Source of the DNA: Juglans regia
Lineage: Eukaryota > Streptophyta > Magnoliopsida > Fagales > Juglandaceae
Length of the DNA: 64,000 nt
Direction of reading: 5' to 3'
Assembly: GCF_001411555.2 (NCBI RefSeq)
Contig: NC_049916.1
Location: forward strand, 2,480,001 to 2,544,000
Position numbers and translations under genes: made by a program. Below the pieces are notes generated by a model. The model did not search any database. It was given only the letters and a program-made list of their open reading frames with translations, and was not told the origin of the DNA. Below, one piece after another: positions 37,536 to 51,100 of the stretch; the first letter of the stretch is position 1; each line of letters starts with the position of its first letter.

Positions 37536-40414
37536 ATGGGAGGCGTAGAGAAGGACTTGGAAGAGAGGCTGCTACAAAAAGGAAGAGATCAAGATAAAAG
37601 ATCAGAAACTCTACCTTTAACATGGGGTGCTCTTATTGAGGAGCTCAAGAGGTTGAGTTTCTTGGCAGGTCCTATGGTGGCTGTGACTCTATCACAGTCC
37701 CTGTTGCAGGTCATTTCAATGGTGATGGTGGGCCATCTGGGTGATGAACTTGCTCTCTATTGCACTGCAATTGCCATCTTTGTTTCTGGGGTCACCGGTT
37801 TCAGTCTTCTTGTAAGCCTTTGATCATGTCATTATCTCTATATAATTCATTTTTGGCATGTCTCTCATTTCTTAGATTGTATTTATCTTTCTTTCCCCCC
37901 CTAAATTGTTTAAGATGCTTTCATCTTTCAAAAGAAGAAAGCAGACGTGAAAAGCGTACGTAAAGACTTTTCACTTCCAATCATTAAGAGTGACCAATAA
38001 ATGCATGCCTTTTCAATAGTATTAGGGCGTCAGTATCATATGTAAGATGCAAATTGTAGCCTATTCTTACGATGCGGTACTCCTAATTCTTCTCGGTTCA
38101 CCAAGCTGTTTTTTTCCCCATTGGGTTTGCATATTTACAATAGAAATCAAACAAGGCTTAACTCAGAAACCTACTACTCGTCGTTTTGGTTTGGTAATGC
38201 TACCGTAAATGACTTTCAAAGTCATGATAATAGCACCGAAGAACATTCTCACAATTAATTATGATCAGTAACTTTTCTGTCGACTTTCGGAAATCTGTTT
38301 CACGTAGCTTGACAATGTACAACATTTTGCTAAGGTGGCATGCACTTTTCTCTCTATTTTATCATTGCAAAGAGAGATACGCCTGTAGAGATTAGATTCG
38401 ACAACTTGACCCTTCCTTTTGTTATTGTATACGGAGGAGGACATACAAATTGAGCAGTGAGCACTACTGCTCAACTGAATTCTGGTGGTTCACCAAGCTG
38501 TCTTTCAGCAAACTATGTCAAACTGCAGTGGTTCTAAAGAAGCATTCAAATTGAATTTTGGGACATAGTTATATGAGTGAAGTTTGGACTGATCTATACT
38601 TTGTATTCTCGGACAGTCAGGAATGGCAAGTGCACTTGAAACTTTATGTGGGCAAGCTTATGGAGCTGAGCAATATCGAGAACTCGGAGTTCAAACTTAC
38701 ACTGCTATATTTTCTATGATCCTAGTTTGCCTTCCTCTGACTTTGTTATGGACCCACATTGGAAAGTTACTAATCTTGATAGGCCAAGACCCTCAAATTT
38801 CACATGAAGCTGGAAAATTCACAATTTGGCTTGTTCCTGCACTCTTTGGATACGCGACGCTTCAACCACTCCTTAGATTCTTTTAGGCACAGAGTCTGGC
38901 CATGCCAATGCTTATCTGCTCTGGTGCTACTCTTTCTTTTCACATACCCCTATGTTGGGCTTTAGTGTTTAAGTCTGGACTGGGAAACCTTGGAGCAGCC
39001 TTAACTATTGGCATTTCATATTGGCTAAATGTGATTTTACTCGGATTATACATGAAGTACTCTCCTGCCTGCGCAAACACTCGCGTTCCAATTTCTATGG
39101 AGCTGTTCCAAGGAATTGGGGAGTTCTTTCACTTTGCCGTCCCTTCTGCAGCAATGTTTTGGTAAACTTATTCACTTGCTTCAGTTGAAAGAAGAGCTTG
39201 TATATTCTGTGCAAAATTCCATTATTCTTTTATGTAATGCAGCCTTGAGTGGTGGTCTTTTGGGCTTTTTATGTTACTTTCTGGACTTCTACCAAATCCA
39301 CAGCTTGAAACTTCTTTGCTTTCTGTATGGTAAGTTTTCTAGTAGTATTTTAGATAAAGAGCACTTTGGATCTTCTAAGAATTTCTAATATTTACGCACC
39401 AATAATATCTGTTCCTCTTAACAATCTGATGATTCAAATCCCACTCTTCAACACCGGGTACTGATCCTTATTGACAACTTCTCTGGACATGCAGTCTCGC
39501 AACCATATCAACACTGTATGCGATACCATATGGACTTGGTGCTGCAGCAAGGTTTGATCAATCACATAAGATATTTATTTATATATGAATACTACTGGTG
39601 TCTATTGTAGTTGAAAGACTGAAAGTGCACCTCTCTAAGAATTTTTCTCTTGTTTTTGGTTTAGTACTAGAATTTCAAATGAATTAGGAGCGGGGAACCC
39701 AGAAGCTGCTCGTGTTGCTCTCTTTGCTGCGTTGTTTCTTGCAGTCATAGAGACAAGTATAGTAAGCACAACCATTCTTGCCAGCCGCCCTTTTTTGGGT
39801 TACAATTTTTGCAATAACAGGGAAATTGTAGACTATGTAACAGCCATGGCTCCCCTAATTTCTCTGTCAATTATTCCGGACAGCTTACGAGGGGTACTCT
39901 CAGGTTGAAAATCTCTCTTTTTTGTCATTAACTTCAAATAAGAATTCTAGTTTTGCGCTGTTCTATAAAGAGTTTGTTTGACTCAGGTATTGCTCGAGGA
40001 TCTGGGTGGCAGCATATTGGGGCTTGTGTCAACCTGGGGTCATTCTATCTTTGTGGACTTCCAGTTTCTGCATTTCTGGGTTTCTGGGTACGGTTCAGAG
40101 GAAGGGGGCTTTGGATTTTTATACATACCGGTTCTTTTGTCCAGACAGTTCTGCTCTCTATTATAACAAGTTGCACAAACTGGGAAAAACAGGTCTGTCC
40201 TCCACTTCTTATCTTGTCATGCTTTTGATCCAAGTCTAGTCCAAGAGTCCCTTTTGTTCTGGTTTGTTGCCAAGATGCTTGGAGGAAAAGAGGAGAATTT
40301 GGGATTGTTTTAAAAACCGTTGTAGTCTTCAATTCTTGTTAAAGCTCCATTGGATTCTTGATATTGCAGGCCAGCAAGGCAAGGGAGAGGATATTTGCTG
40401 GAGACTTCCAATAG
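37536..40414 (+). pseudogene. MATE/DTX-type carrier copy B with one in-frame stop
   Basis: Seven exons parallel to copy A: 37536-37811, 38617-39161, 39243-39329, 39495-39551, 39665-39903, 39987-40192 and 40370-40414. All splice sites and phases are kept, with potential for 484 residues. The only lesion I find is TAG at 38884-38886, where copy A has CAG (Gln) in YFQTQSL, so translation would end after 181 residues. Other signs of relaxed constraint: an extra Asp codon in GHLGDELAL, Tyr and Cys replacing the SS of ALSSTAIA, and a Pro in SIIPDS within a membrane helix. It could be a recent pseudogene, an allele, or an assembly error; a functional N-terminal fragment is unlikely because six or more helices would be lost. 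Confidence 0.8.
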
Positions 40415-41990
40415 ATAATGACATAAATCAGCAGAAAATTTTGGTGGAGCTAAAGTTTCATACTCTTGAAGTTGTAAGGACACATCATTTATTTTAATGA
40501 GCTTACAATCTCTTTTTCATCTTTGTCTAATTGTCTTCTTTTTGTTTTTGTTTCTTCAGTTTTTTGGTGGAATACCCCAAATCAGTACAACCCAGCAACT
40601 TTGTAACCTACATGAACTTGGTTTAGATTCTAAAGGACATTAGGAGAGACTTGAGAGGAACAGCCTTCCTTCAACCCAAGCTGGCAGAGAAGCCCGGGAG
40701 GAGGCAAAACTTGATGTTTTTGGTTTTTGTAAAAAGACTAGGGCGGCCTCTAAAATCGGCATTAGGCAAGGTTTTAGTTTCCATGTTCATCTTCCCATGT
40801 CATCTAAATGAAGTATAGATGCTCAACATCTATAACTTATATAATTTTAATGTTGCTCTTGTTAAGCTACGTCATGAATTAAGACAAAAGTTATTTGTTA
40901 GTTCAAAAGGGTCATATTAATAAGGGTTTTGTTCCACAACCTCCACCACACTTCACACTCCATATTTTTTTTAATTTTTTAATTTTTTCATATTTAAAAA
41001 TTTTTTTTTGAGTTTATTTTTTTTAAATTATTTCAAATTTTCTATTCATTATTCATATAATAAATATTTGATAAAAGAAAAAAAAAAAAAAATTAAAAAA
41101 AATATAGAGTGTGGAGTGTGAAGAGGTTGTGAAGATTTTTTATATTAATAAATATAAAAATATTTAGAATTTTAAGAGTCTACGCTAATTTTTTTACTAG
41201 AGCTATGCTCTGAGGATGTAGCACGAGACCGATCCAGAGAAGAACAAATTTTTTTTTTTGTGATTTTTTTTTCATTCATTTTTTTTATATTCTTAATTTT
41301 TTTTTAAAAAAATTCGCAACATCATTAAAAAATACTTCATTAATCACTAAATAAAAAAATTATCCGAATCCAAATACATGTCGGTGACTCTAGCATTTTT
41401 CTTTTTACAATTAGTCATCGAAAAATGCTACATTTAGAAAAAGCAAGTCGTAGTTGGGTTTTCCATCAAGAGTAATATAGATCATGTAGTTGAAAGTGGT
41501 GAATTGAGGAATCTACAACCATACGTTTTCTTTTGTGTAGTCTTTACTTGCTGAATAAGATACTTCTATTGAAGAACCAAGATTACGAACGAACAACTAT
41601 GGGGGGTTGAAAACTTCCTCCTATTTTACGTATAAGTTTGGATAATATGACCCATAAAGAACCCAAAAGTATTCCTATCAGCAGCTTATTTTGCTAGCAA
41701 GTGTGCTTGCTGATTAGCAAGTCTGAGGATCCAACTAAAGCTCCATTCCACGTGGTTATGCAAATGTCCCTTGACGTCTTCTATCCAGTCTCTCAATCTC
41801 CATCTGTTCTCTTCAGTCTGCACCATTGCATTCAATACTTGGAGTCTCCTTCAATCTGGAGTTGATCAAACCCTGTTTTTTCTGTCAGCTTACAATCTAG
41901 GACTGCTGCTCTACCTTGTGCTTCACATGAGGAGTTGGTTTGGATTTTTTCCATCCATATATGTGTAGGGTTTGTGAAGCCTGGTTTATT
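40415..41990. other. MATE-B 3' region and gene-free DNA
   Basis: 40415 to about 40860 is probable 3' untranslated sequence. 40930-41350 is T/A-rich and includes CATTCACATTCC-type short inverted text without clear ends. No gene is visible. Confidence 0.35.
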
Positions 41991-41991
41991 G

Positions 41992-42545
41992 TTGTGGCGG
42001 CCCGACTTGATGATCAAACCCGACAATAATTCGTTATGGTTTTTGAGTGGATCTTCAATGAAAAAAATTTTGGCACTGTTTTTGACTCAAGAAGCACCAA
42101 GACAGAAAGTTCGCTCAACTTTCAGCTCGAGCGAAGATCTGACAGAAATTTTGCTCGAGTCTTGTTTAATAGTGGCTCGAGCAAAGTCCAAGTAGAGAGT
42201 TTGCTCTACAGTCGCTCGACTCGGCTCTCAAGCGAAAACCAGATAGAGAGTTCGCTCAATGTACGCTTGGCATTATGCTCGAGCAAATATCGCAGAAAAG
42301 TAGAAAGTAGGGTTTCCGCCATGTAAATATGCTTATTTAGTACAGTATGGCTGTTTTGAACAGTGAAAAATTGTCCTAAAAGTGTATTTTGTGATTTCTC
42401 AATATAATAAAATCATCTGTAACTCCGTGGACATAGGCACGTTACCAAATCACGTATTTTGGTATTATGTGATTGATTGTTTGATTATTTCTTGTTTACT
42501 TTTACTTTATTGTCATCGCTTTTTGCAATAATATGGAATATATGT
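41992..42545 (+). mobile_element. Solo LTR or LTR fragment (probably Copia-type)
   Basis: Starts with TGTGGCGGCCCGACTTGATG. It has repeated GCTCGAGCGAA and GTTCGCTCAA motifs at 42110-42290, then a TTCTCAATATAATAAAATC polyadenylation-like stretch and CTCCGTGGACATAGGCACG near 42425. These features are common in plant LTRs. No internal retrotransposon genes adjoin. The 96-codon frame at 42036-42326 is inside the LTR. Confidence 0.55.
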
Positions 42546-44437
42546 CCCGTATAATACCTATTTTCTTTTGGGTAGCCGACCCTTAAAGAGTGTAAAATGA
42601 CCCAGCATAGAAAATGAAAATGATCAATCACATATTTCAGTGTTTTCTTTCAAATGAGAAGTTCACACTAGCCTTGAAATTACCGTTCTTTTAGCAACAT
42701 AACTCGGATCCTAGGTATCAAAGTTGACATCTAGTCCCCAACTTGAAATATAAGTTAAGATGTACATGTTTATTAAGCTACCGTTGAAACATGAGCTCTT
42801 AAAATAGACGAAATTAAGAATGTTATTCTTTTACAGTTGATGGCACATATAAAAGAAAAAAAAAGATTGCCGAGTAACACGATTTTAATGGTTGAAAAGG
42901 ACGATAAAAACTACAAAGGGTGGACTGTCATGAGGATAAGATGATATTTTTGATAGTTTGATAATCATAATGAAGAAAAAAAAGGTGACAGTTTTGTGGG
43001 ATAGAGTGTAATCCAAACATAGGTGAGGATTTGCATTCTATAGGAAAACACGCGCGGTTCTGACCAAGGAACAAAGATTTCCAGAATTAGGAATTTGTGA
43101 GTCTGAGGATATCTTGATGATGAAAAATTCGAGTGCATAATTCCAAACCACGAAACCGTGGATAACAATGTCTCTACTTCATGCCTGAAAACTATCGGCA
43201 CATATTAGGTTACGGTATCAAATTGACTTGTTGAGTTCAAACTAAGTGTTGTTCAGTCCCCACCACTCAAATTAAAAAAAAGACTAAAAGGTAAGAAAGT
43301 GCTTTGCTTGTCTTCATAATTCCTATGTCTCCAAGATTCTAATTCTTTTTTTTAATACTTTAGTGCATACAGAGGGCTTTACCTGTTTGTCTTTTCATGC
43401 CTAATTTTTAGATTCCTCAGTCCCTAGATTGTTTTTGAGGTATGAGGACGGTACCCGAAATTTATGAATAATCTCATTTATAGCGGATGAATACCCCGTG
43501 TTCAATTCCGAGCAACTTAGATAACCAAGATGCTTACCATCCAACTATAAGATGACATGACAAAGCCTCATTCATGCATATATAGATGTGGAGGGAGATA
43601 TATTATGACTGAGAATATAAGCTCAGATTCAAGAAACCAATGCCTGATATGTTATTCCACAGAACGCTATACATATGCACCAGCAACTCGATCTGATGCA
43701 TGTGAAGTTCTTAATGATAATCTTTTATTTTTATCTTTTTTAAATTGCTGAAATGGACAGGAAGCATGGTATCATTTCTGATGGTTGCAGAGGATATTTA
43801 TATTATTTAAGTAAAATAAATAGCAAATTCAGAGAAAGAGAGCAAAAAAAATATATCATTGCTAATGGTGGGAGAAGTCAGGTGACGTACTTTCATCACC
43901 TTAACACCAAAAGTCTGAGAGGAGATGATGTAAATTGACATAAACATATCAAAATAGGGTACTGAATACAAAAATCCATTGCTTGGATGTATCATTAGAA
44001 AATAGTCGATAATTCAAAAGGAAGATGTCCTAACTTCTCTAGCTTAGTCAAAAAAGCATTCCATTTTTTGGTTGTTTGTTTGGTTGGCCTGTAGGAAAAT
44101 TCCAAGCCAGGTTCTAGGAAAATACAAACAGTAGAATGTTGGTTTTTAGGAAGTAGCACCAGGATCTTACACCAATGCTCCAATAGAAAACCACTATCAT
44201 TCCCTCCCCTCGTCCATTTCACACTACAAGAACGTGTCAAATAAAAAACTAAGCCCTTCTTTCTAACTTTGGCTGTCGATCACTCCTAAGATTTCTTTGC
44301 TAAATCTTTTTGGCATCAAAACCTCCCCCCTCCAACAAACACCATGCCTTATTCCATGCATTCGGCTTTATGACAAATTTCCCTCAATTTTCCCCCTCTG
44401 CTTGTATCTTTTCCTTTGGCAGATCCGCCCCCTTCTA
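42546..44437. other. Gene-free region upstream of the thioesterase gene
   Basis: No coding sequence or clear repeat ends. Some short frames (43557-43751, 43753-43938) match no family I recognise. Confidence 0.35.
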
Positions 44438-44447
44438 ACTATAAAAC
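44438..44447 (+). promoter_or_regulatory. TATA box of the FATB-like gene
   Basis: ACTATAAAACC lies about 60 bp before the ATG at 44501. This places transcription start near 44470 and makes the longer upstream frame (from 44297) untranscribed. Confidence 0.5.
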
Positions 44448-44500
44448 CATTTTATTTCCTTTCCTCCGTTCCAATCTTCTCCTTTGTATATCAGGAAGCA

Positions 44501-46947
44501 ATGGCTCTTTTCTCATCATATTCAGCTTCCTATTCTATTAGATGTTCTTCGAATAGAGATAATCATGACCAAAATAAGCAAAAGCTGAATAATCTCAGAA
44601 TTATTAGTACATCAAGTAGGTCCTCTAATAAGGCTGATATACTGAGCCCAACAGCTGGTGTGGCTAACACATTCAATTCAATCACTTCCATCCCGGAAAA
44701 TGGCTACATCCCCAAAGAAGAGGTTCGCCAAAATATTCCGACAAGGAAGCAGTTGGTGGATCCCCATCGTCAAGGGCTCATCAGTCAAGGAGGTGTTGGG
44801 TACATGCAGACTGTTGTCATTAGGTCCTATGAAGTTGGTCCTGACAAAACTGCAACTCTTGAGAGCATCCTGAATCTTCTTCAGGTGAATAAAAACATGT
44901 GCATGAAAATGTAGAAGAAGCTCATAGATGAAGAGCTTTATACATTAAGATTGTCTTCTTCGAATTATTTCGTTTTCATGCAGGAAACAGCATTGAATCA
45001 TGTATGGATGTCTGGTCTTCTGAGCAATGGTTTTGGTGCCACACATGGAATGGTAAGGAATAATCTCATATGGGTTGTCTCAAGGATGCAGGTTCAAGTC
45101 GATCACTACCCAATCTGGTTAGCCCCATCATCTTCCTCCTCATGTTTTGAGGGACTAAACATTCAAATTGTTCCAACTATGTATTTCTCACCCGCCTCGT
45201 GGCCCTCAACAAGCTTAGAGCTTTCTGATAAAGACGTCTTCGTTGGACTTTAAATAAAAATATAAGAGAAGTTGTCCTGAGCTAAGACAGAAAATCAGTC
45301 CAAATTAGGAAAAGGCCGTCCATAGGATTTCTCTCCATATTCAACTCCATTTGCCCTCCATCCATTGGAAGCACCAAACTATTTTTCTTTTCTTTATGAT
45401 GTATATATTTACTCCACTTCCAAGGTTTTGCAGCCGGAGAAATAGTAAAGCAATCAATATAATAATCTCTATAAGTTATAACTGCCCATAACCAATAAAA
45501 CCTGATCTCCCAAGTCAGAAAGCCAGTTAAAAGTTGTGCACTTCTTTAAGATGATAACTTGCTTATAGACTTCTACTCATAGATTGTGCAAGTGACTGAT
45601 GTTCACTCTGAACTTGATGAGGCTGCGTTTGGATGTTGAACTGAGTTGAGCTATCTATAAATGGTAGTGAGTTGAGATGGTGGAGTGAGTTTTGTGGGGT
45701 CTACCTAAGATAAGTTTAGATGTATTCGGATATTAAGATGAGTTTAGATGTATTTATGGAAAGTTGAAAAAGGTTGTGGGCCCTACGTGCAAAAATGTGT
45801 TGAGTTGAAAAAAGTTGTGAATCCCACGTATAAAGAGATTTCGAGTTGAGATAAATTTAGTGATTTGAAAGTTAAGTGTTTGGATATTAGAAGATGTTTA
45901 AATCTGAACCAAACTTAACTGAGCTGAATGCCGTCAAGGAACCAAACGGGGTGTTTCAACTTTTAAAGTAGGCTTATTCACTGGCACTTCTCTGCATGCA
46001 GGGGAGAGGTGCTGGAGATTGACACATGGGTTGGAGCATCAGGGAAAAACGGAATGCGGCGAGATTGGCTAATCCAAAGTCAAGCCACAGGCCATGTTTT
46101 CGCACGTGCCACCAGGTAATGCCTTAATCCCAAGAGTGACTGATTGGAGTCTGCTCCTCTCCCACATATGCTTACCTTAAAAACATGAAACAGCACCTGG
46201 GTGATGATGAACCAGCAAACAAGGCGCCTCTCCAAAATGCCAGAAGAGGTGAGGGATGAGATCTCACCCTGGTTCATAGAGAACCAAGCAATCAAGGAAG
46301 ATTCTCCCGAGAAAATCATTAAGTTGGACAGTAAAGCAAGATATATGAACTCCAATTTGAAGGTAAAAGACAACACGGCTTCAGTGCCTCATTCTACTCA
46401 TTCCAACAGCTAAAAAATAAGCATACGCTGACTATTGCAATTTTTCCAATTGGTAGCCCAAGAGAAGCGATTTGGATATGAACCAACATGTAAACAATGT
46501 GAAGTACGTAAGATGGATGCTTGAGGTAAAGCACCAATCTGCAGTCAATCTTGGGCCTATCATTTTTTACCCATTTCAGTTTTTTCATTTCTTTTTCCAC
46601 AGACCATCCCAGATGAGATTTTGGAGTCTCGCCAACTATCCAGTATCATACTAGAATATAGAAGGGAGTGTGGGAGTTCAGACATAGTTCAGTCACTTTG
46701 CCATCCAGACGAAGATGGAATTCTGAAAGATGGATTGAAACAAAACAATGATATTAGTCTGCTCAATGGGTTTTCTCTTGCATCAGAAATTCTTGAAGGT
46801 GGTGGACTCCTGGGCTCCTATGAAAAGGCACCATTAAGGTATACACACCTTCTGCAAACTCAAGGTGAGAGAGGAAGTGGAGAGATTGTCAGAGGAAGAA
46901 CCACATGGAAGAGAAAGATGTCCACTGCCATACCTTTCTCCACCTAG
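44501..46947 (+). CDS. FATB-like acyl-ACP thioesterase lacking the hydrophobic anchor
   Basis: Six exons: 44501-44884, 44984-45117, 46002-46115, 46194-46362, 46457-46525 and 46603-46947, all GT-AG and in phase, give 404 residues. Two hot-dog folds are clear (IRSYEVGPDKTATLES, NLIWVVSRMQV, ASGKNGMRRDW, WVMMNQQTRRLSK). The catalytic set is present: Asn276 and His278 in DMNQHVNN, and Cys313 in EYRRECG, with the Asn-Cys spacing of 37 as in FATB. The enzyme frees fatty acids from ACP in the plastid stroma, setting chain length for export. Residues 1-50 are Ser/Asn-rich, a plausible transit peptide, but the hydrophobic WSMLLAAIT-type segment of standard FATB is absent. The C-terminus is long, with a DGILKDGLKQNND insert. 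Chain-length preference cannot be inferred. Intron 2 holds a MITE. Confidence 0.9.
45620..45953. mobile_element. GATGAGATG-related MITE in FATB-like intron 2
   Basis: Starts GGCTGCGTTTGGATGTTGAA and ends near GGAACCAAACGGGGTG, whose reverse complement CACCCCGTTTGGTTCC resembles the start. Internal GTTGAGATG and GTTGAGTTG repeats. The target duplication is not clear. Confidence 0.6.
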
Positions 46948-48117
46948 TAAAATAAACTAGGCAATTGAAAGGGTTTAAGAAACTTATCCCCTGTGAACAT
47001 AAATTCAGACATCTCAGCTCAAAAAGAGCTTATCAGGTAGTGTGCAGGTTCGAAGTGTCCCAGAGATTTCTTTCTATGCATGAATATGCTTTGGGGGAAG
47101 CTGAATGAAGATCCTAATAATCGTGCCCGAAGTTTGATGCAGAGTAATTCAAGGGTGCCACCAGAGTACTTAAAATCACAGATCGAGCTGAGTGAAATAA
47201 GTGATTTAAGCTGTGTGGTGATTATTGTAAAGAAAAACAAACGAGAACTGTCTTAGGTGCATCCCCTTTGATAACATTATTTGAAAAAAAAAAATTACAA
47301 AATCAACTTTATAAACCTACTTAATTTGAAGTGTTATGTCAGATTGTAAATCTATTTTTTATTGTAAAGTAAATCTGATGTAGTTAGTTTATAAGCTTTC
47401 ATTTTATAATTTATCTCTTCTTCATACATTCAAATCGGACCATTTTCCTTCAACGAGCCTCCTTGACATAGAATCCAATCCATCTGACTCAAAATTTATA
47501 ACGTCATCAAGAAGAAAAACTTGTGTAAATGGGAGGATTGGAAGGGGAATCCAGCCAGCTCTCCTCTCCTCTCCCTCTTCTTCCAGGCTAAGCTGCTCAC
47601 ATTATTCTGTTTAGTTCCTTTCATTTCACATACGGTACCTAATTTCTTAAAGAAATGAAAAGGATAAGGGTCTGCTAAGAGAATAACCCCTCGATTAGAT
47701 GACTGGAGCTTGGGCCCGTTCACTTTTTGCTACATTATCCAATTGCAGATGACAAAAATGCTCTGGATGAATAAAAAATTAATCCATTTGCAGATGTCAC
47801 AAAAAAAATTATTCAATTGCAAATGACACAAAAAAACTGAACTACAACACGAAAACTTGGGATGTCCATGAAGGCTCAACAACCAAAAAAAAAAAGAAGT
47901 GTTTGTTACAGCAGCACACAAGTAACTCAGGAGCCTTGGATTAGAAGCATTTCCCAGTACCTATAATGTAAGAAAAATCTCTCTCTTCTCAAACAAGTGA
48001 TCTACTAACCTAAGAGAATGGCATTTACAGTTGTGAAGGTGTTGGATATTTACAGCAATGGATGCATATCCTCAAAGAAAGGAAGCAGTCAAAGAATAAT
48101 GTATCTCAATAGCAATA
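46948..48117. other. 3' regions of the thioesterase and PSS1 genes (convergent)
   Basis: 46948-47250 is the probable 3' untranslated region of the thioesterase gene. 47280-47425 resembles the palindromic family at 27415 (CAGATTGTAAATCTATTTTT). 47730-47930 has repeated (CATTTGCAGATG)-like segments without clear meaning. No gene otherwise. Confidence 0.4.
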
Positions 48118-51100
48118 TCATCGCCTCTTCCTACCTAAACTCTGATGCAGTTGCCAAGACCAAACAAGGAGGAACATGAGGAGGGCCCCTCCAACAGACA
48201 TCCAGAAAATGGCCAACCATGAAGGCATTGGATTAGGATATAATCCTGGTGGAAGTCGAGAAAAAGGTAATTAAAATCATTAAACAGCCAAAAATTTATA
48301 AATGCTTCAAGATGATTGATCTAGACTGACATACCATGACCAAACTTGATGCAAATGAGAAGCTCAACAATGCAGATAGCAAGTGAGAGCCAACAAAAAG
48401 CTCCAACTTTTTTCACCGGTTTTCTGGAAAAATAACATAGTAATTAAGCAAGATTAAATGAAAATTCTTTCTTAGTATATAAATTCTTTGAAAATATAGC
48501 ATTTTTTTTCATGTGAATATGCTGGGGCAGAGAGAGTGTCTGTACCGGTCTTGAAGATACGAATTGTATTCACGAATCGTTGGTATTGCAATTACCCACC
48601 ACAAGATCAACCTATACACGATCACCGGGTTCCGCGGAGGAATCCAAAGACAAAACTTCAAAAAGAATGTGTTCAACTCCACAGTCAAAAACACAACGCA
48701 AAGAGTGAGAACTTGAATGAACCGCCATGGACCAAGCAGAGGGTGCCACTCATCTTTGTCCCACTGTGCTGGGGTAAACTGTCCTAATGTTCGCTTGAAC
48801 TGAAAAAAAAAAGTGAAAGACACACGTCTATAGTAGAAAACAAGAATATACACTGAGAAAGAACATGGAAGATCTAATCTGTAATATCATGCATCAGAAT
48901 CAGTTTAATCTCTCCAGAATTGGATTCACGAATCGTTGGCATTGCAATTACCCACCACATGATCAACCTATACACAATCTTTGTCCCATCAATCCAATGT
49001 GTAATATCAAGCATCAGAATCAGTTTAATCTCTCCAGAAATTTAGATACAACCACGCAATAATGATGTATTATAACGAGTATGCAAACAAGGGAAGTAAG
49101 ATGAAATATAGTTCTTAAATATACTTTTTCAATTATATTAGGCTGACGGCTTAGGCCAACCCAGTTGTATGTTTTTCCATCGAAGTACCTGACGGTATGC
49201 ATCCCTGCCCAGATGCCTGCAGTAGTGCAATGTAAACCAAACAGAACTTGTCATAATGGAGTTATTTCCGAAAAATGCAAATCTAGATATAAAAGATTTT
49301 TTTTTAAAAGAAAATTTAAGTTTTCAAAAATGGAAAGACTTGCTGCATCAATCTAGATATATCATCATGGCTTGTGCTCCACTTTATAGCATTGTTGATC
49401 CAAGTAATAGGTAATTTAGGTAACAATGAAAGCCATGAAAAACTAAGTGCAAAATTAGAAGTAAATGTGAAATGAGGCATATATTCAAATTTTATAGTCA
49501 GAATTTCAGAAGGTAAGCTCAACTAGAAATGGGTTGAATATAGCAGAAAGAGTTTCACAGGGTTGATATACAACATAGTATAAGGTTCATAATCATGGTC
49601 TCAAATTCTCGAAGAACTAATTAATATTTATACATTTTACTAGCTCCTTTAAACGGAACCATACATCCAAGATAGCAAAAAGATCTAGAAGTGGCTTGAC
49701 CCTGCTGTTTTCATAACTATTTAGGGGCATCGTAACATCGCAAAAATTCATATGTTCATAAATGGAAAACTAGTTTATAAATAAGAAAAACTATAGGCAA
49801 GTATGTAAGACAAAATGACTTAAAATCACATCATCAAAGATATATTGAAGGTACACAAACCAAAGCGATAATAAACCAGGGTAGAAAAAATGGTTGAGAA
49901 TCTCACCAAACCAATTGCAGATCAAAACGTCAAGAATTATACTGTCCCACCAGCACTCGTTGAAATTTGGCAACATGTGGCGGAATGTAAACTGAAAATT
50001 CCAACATAAAAATCAGACTAAAATCAAATAGCCAGCTTGAGCATGCAAGGATGATTAAACTTCAGGCACATAAATGCAGACAATGAATCCAAACCGAAAA
50101 TGCGAACCACAAAGCGGCATGTCATAGATAAAGGAACAAACCTCCATCATCTCAAATCCTATTGATAACACCCACAGAAGGGGCTGATTACGAATCAATA
50201 TAGCTTTACCCCACCATCCAATAATATGAGCTAGCACAAATTCATCGAAAAGTGTTTCCTAAAAAAGGCCAAGAAAAAAGAAATCAGAATTCTGCAGCAC
50301 CGTGATATTATACTGATGGTACAAGAACAGCAAAAGCAGATTTAGGGAAATCAACTAGACTAAAGATACAGTGAAAGAAGAAATCATACATAAACATTTT
50401 TAAACCTGCTTGTGGGATTCTCGGGTACATATATGCGGCAGTCAGCACCATATGATCTTTCTGGAAGTTCTGCATGAAGTCATGCAAATAAAATTAGAGT
50501 TACTAAAACAACCAAAAAAGATTTGTTAAATACTTTGGAAATATCACAATACACCACAAATCTAATGATGAGCAAATCCTCCTAATGACTATCAAAATTA
50601 AAAGTTGAAAAGCTGTGGATTACCAACACCGAGATCAGGATGGAGAAACTTCATAAATTGCCGAGAATCATCACGCTTCTGGAAAATGAGAAGGTGAAGA
50701 TTTAACATCAGTGGCCACTCACAGGAGTTCCATAGAATACAGCCATAGAAAATGAAGGAAATTGATTAAGGGAGAAGGAAAAAAAGAAAAGAAACTGAAA
50801 ATTGAGTAGGCAAAACCGAAGTCTGTTTAAGACACGCATCAGTTTATTCAATTGATCATCCAGGGCGAGGTATTTTTTACGGAGAAAAATTTTCTAACAC
50901 CGAAAAAAAACAGTACATATGAGATGAGTTTGCATCAAGAATGCCCCCCATAAATTGACCTCGTAACATGTATACGCACATGGGAAAATCAGGTTCGTTT
51001 TACACACAAACTATAAGAAAAACTTGGTTCAGAAAAGAAATCAACCTGAAAAAGCAAAAATGTGAGGGCGACAAGGTACACAACAGCCATTCCATGTACT

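Noticed and set aside
42036..42326. 96-codon frame
   Set aside because: It lies entirely inside an LTR-like repeat and reflects its GCTCGAGCGAA motifs.
44297..44500. Upstream extension of the FATB-like frame
   Set aside because: A TATA box at 44438 lies inside it, and the residues do not look like a transit peptide or a conserved FATB segment.
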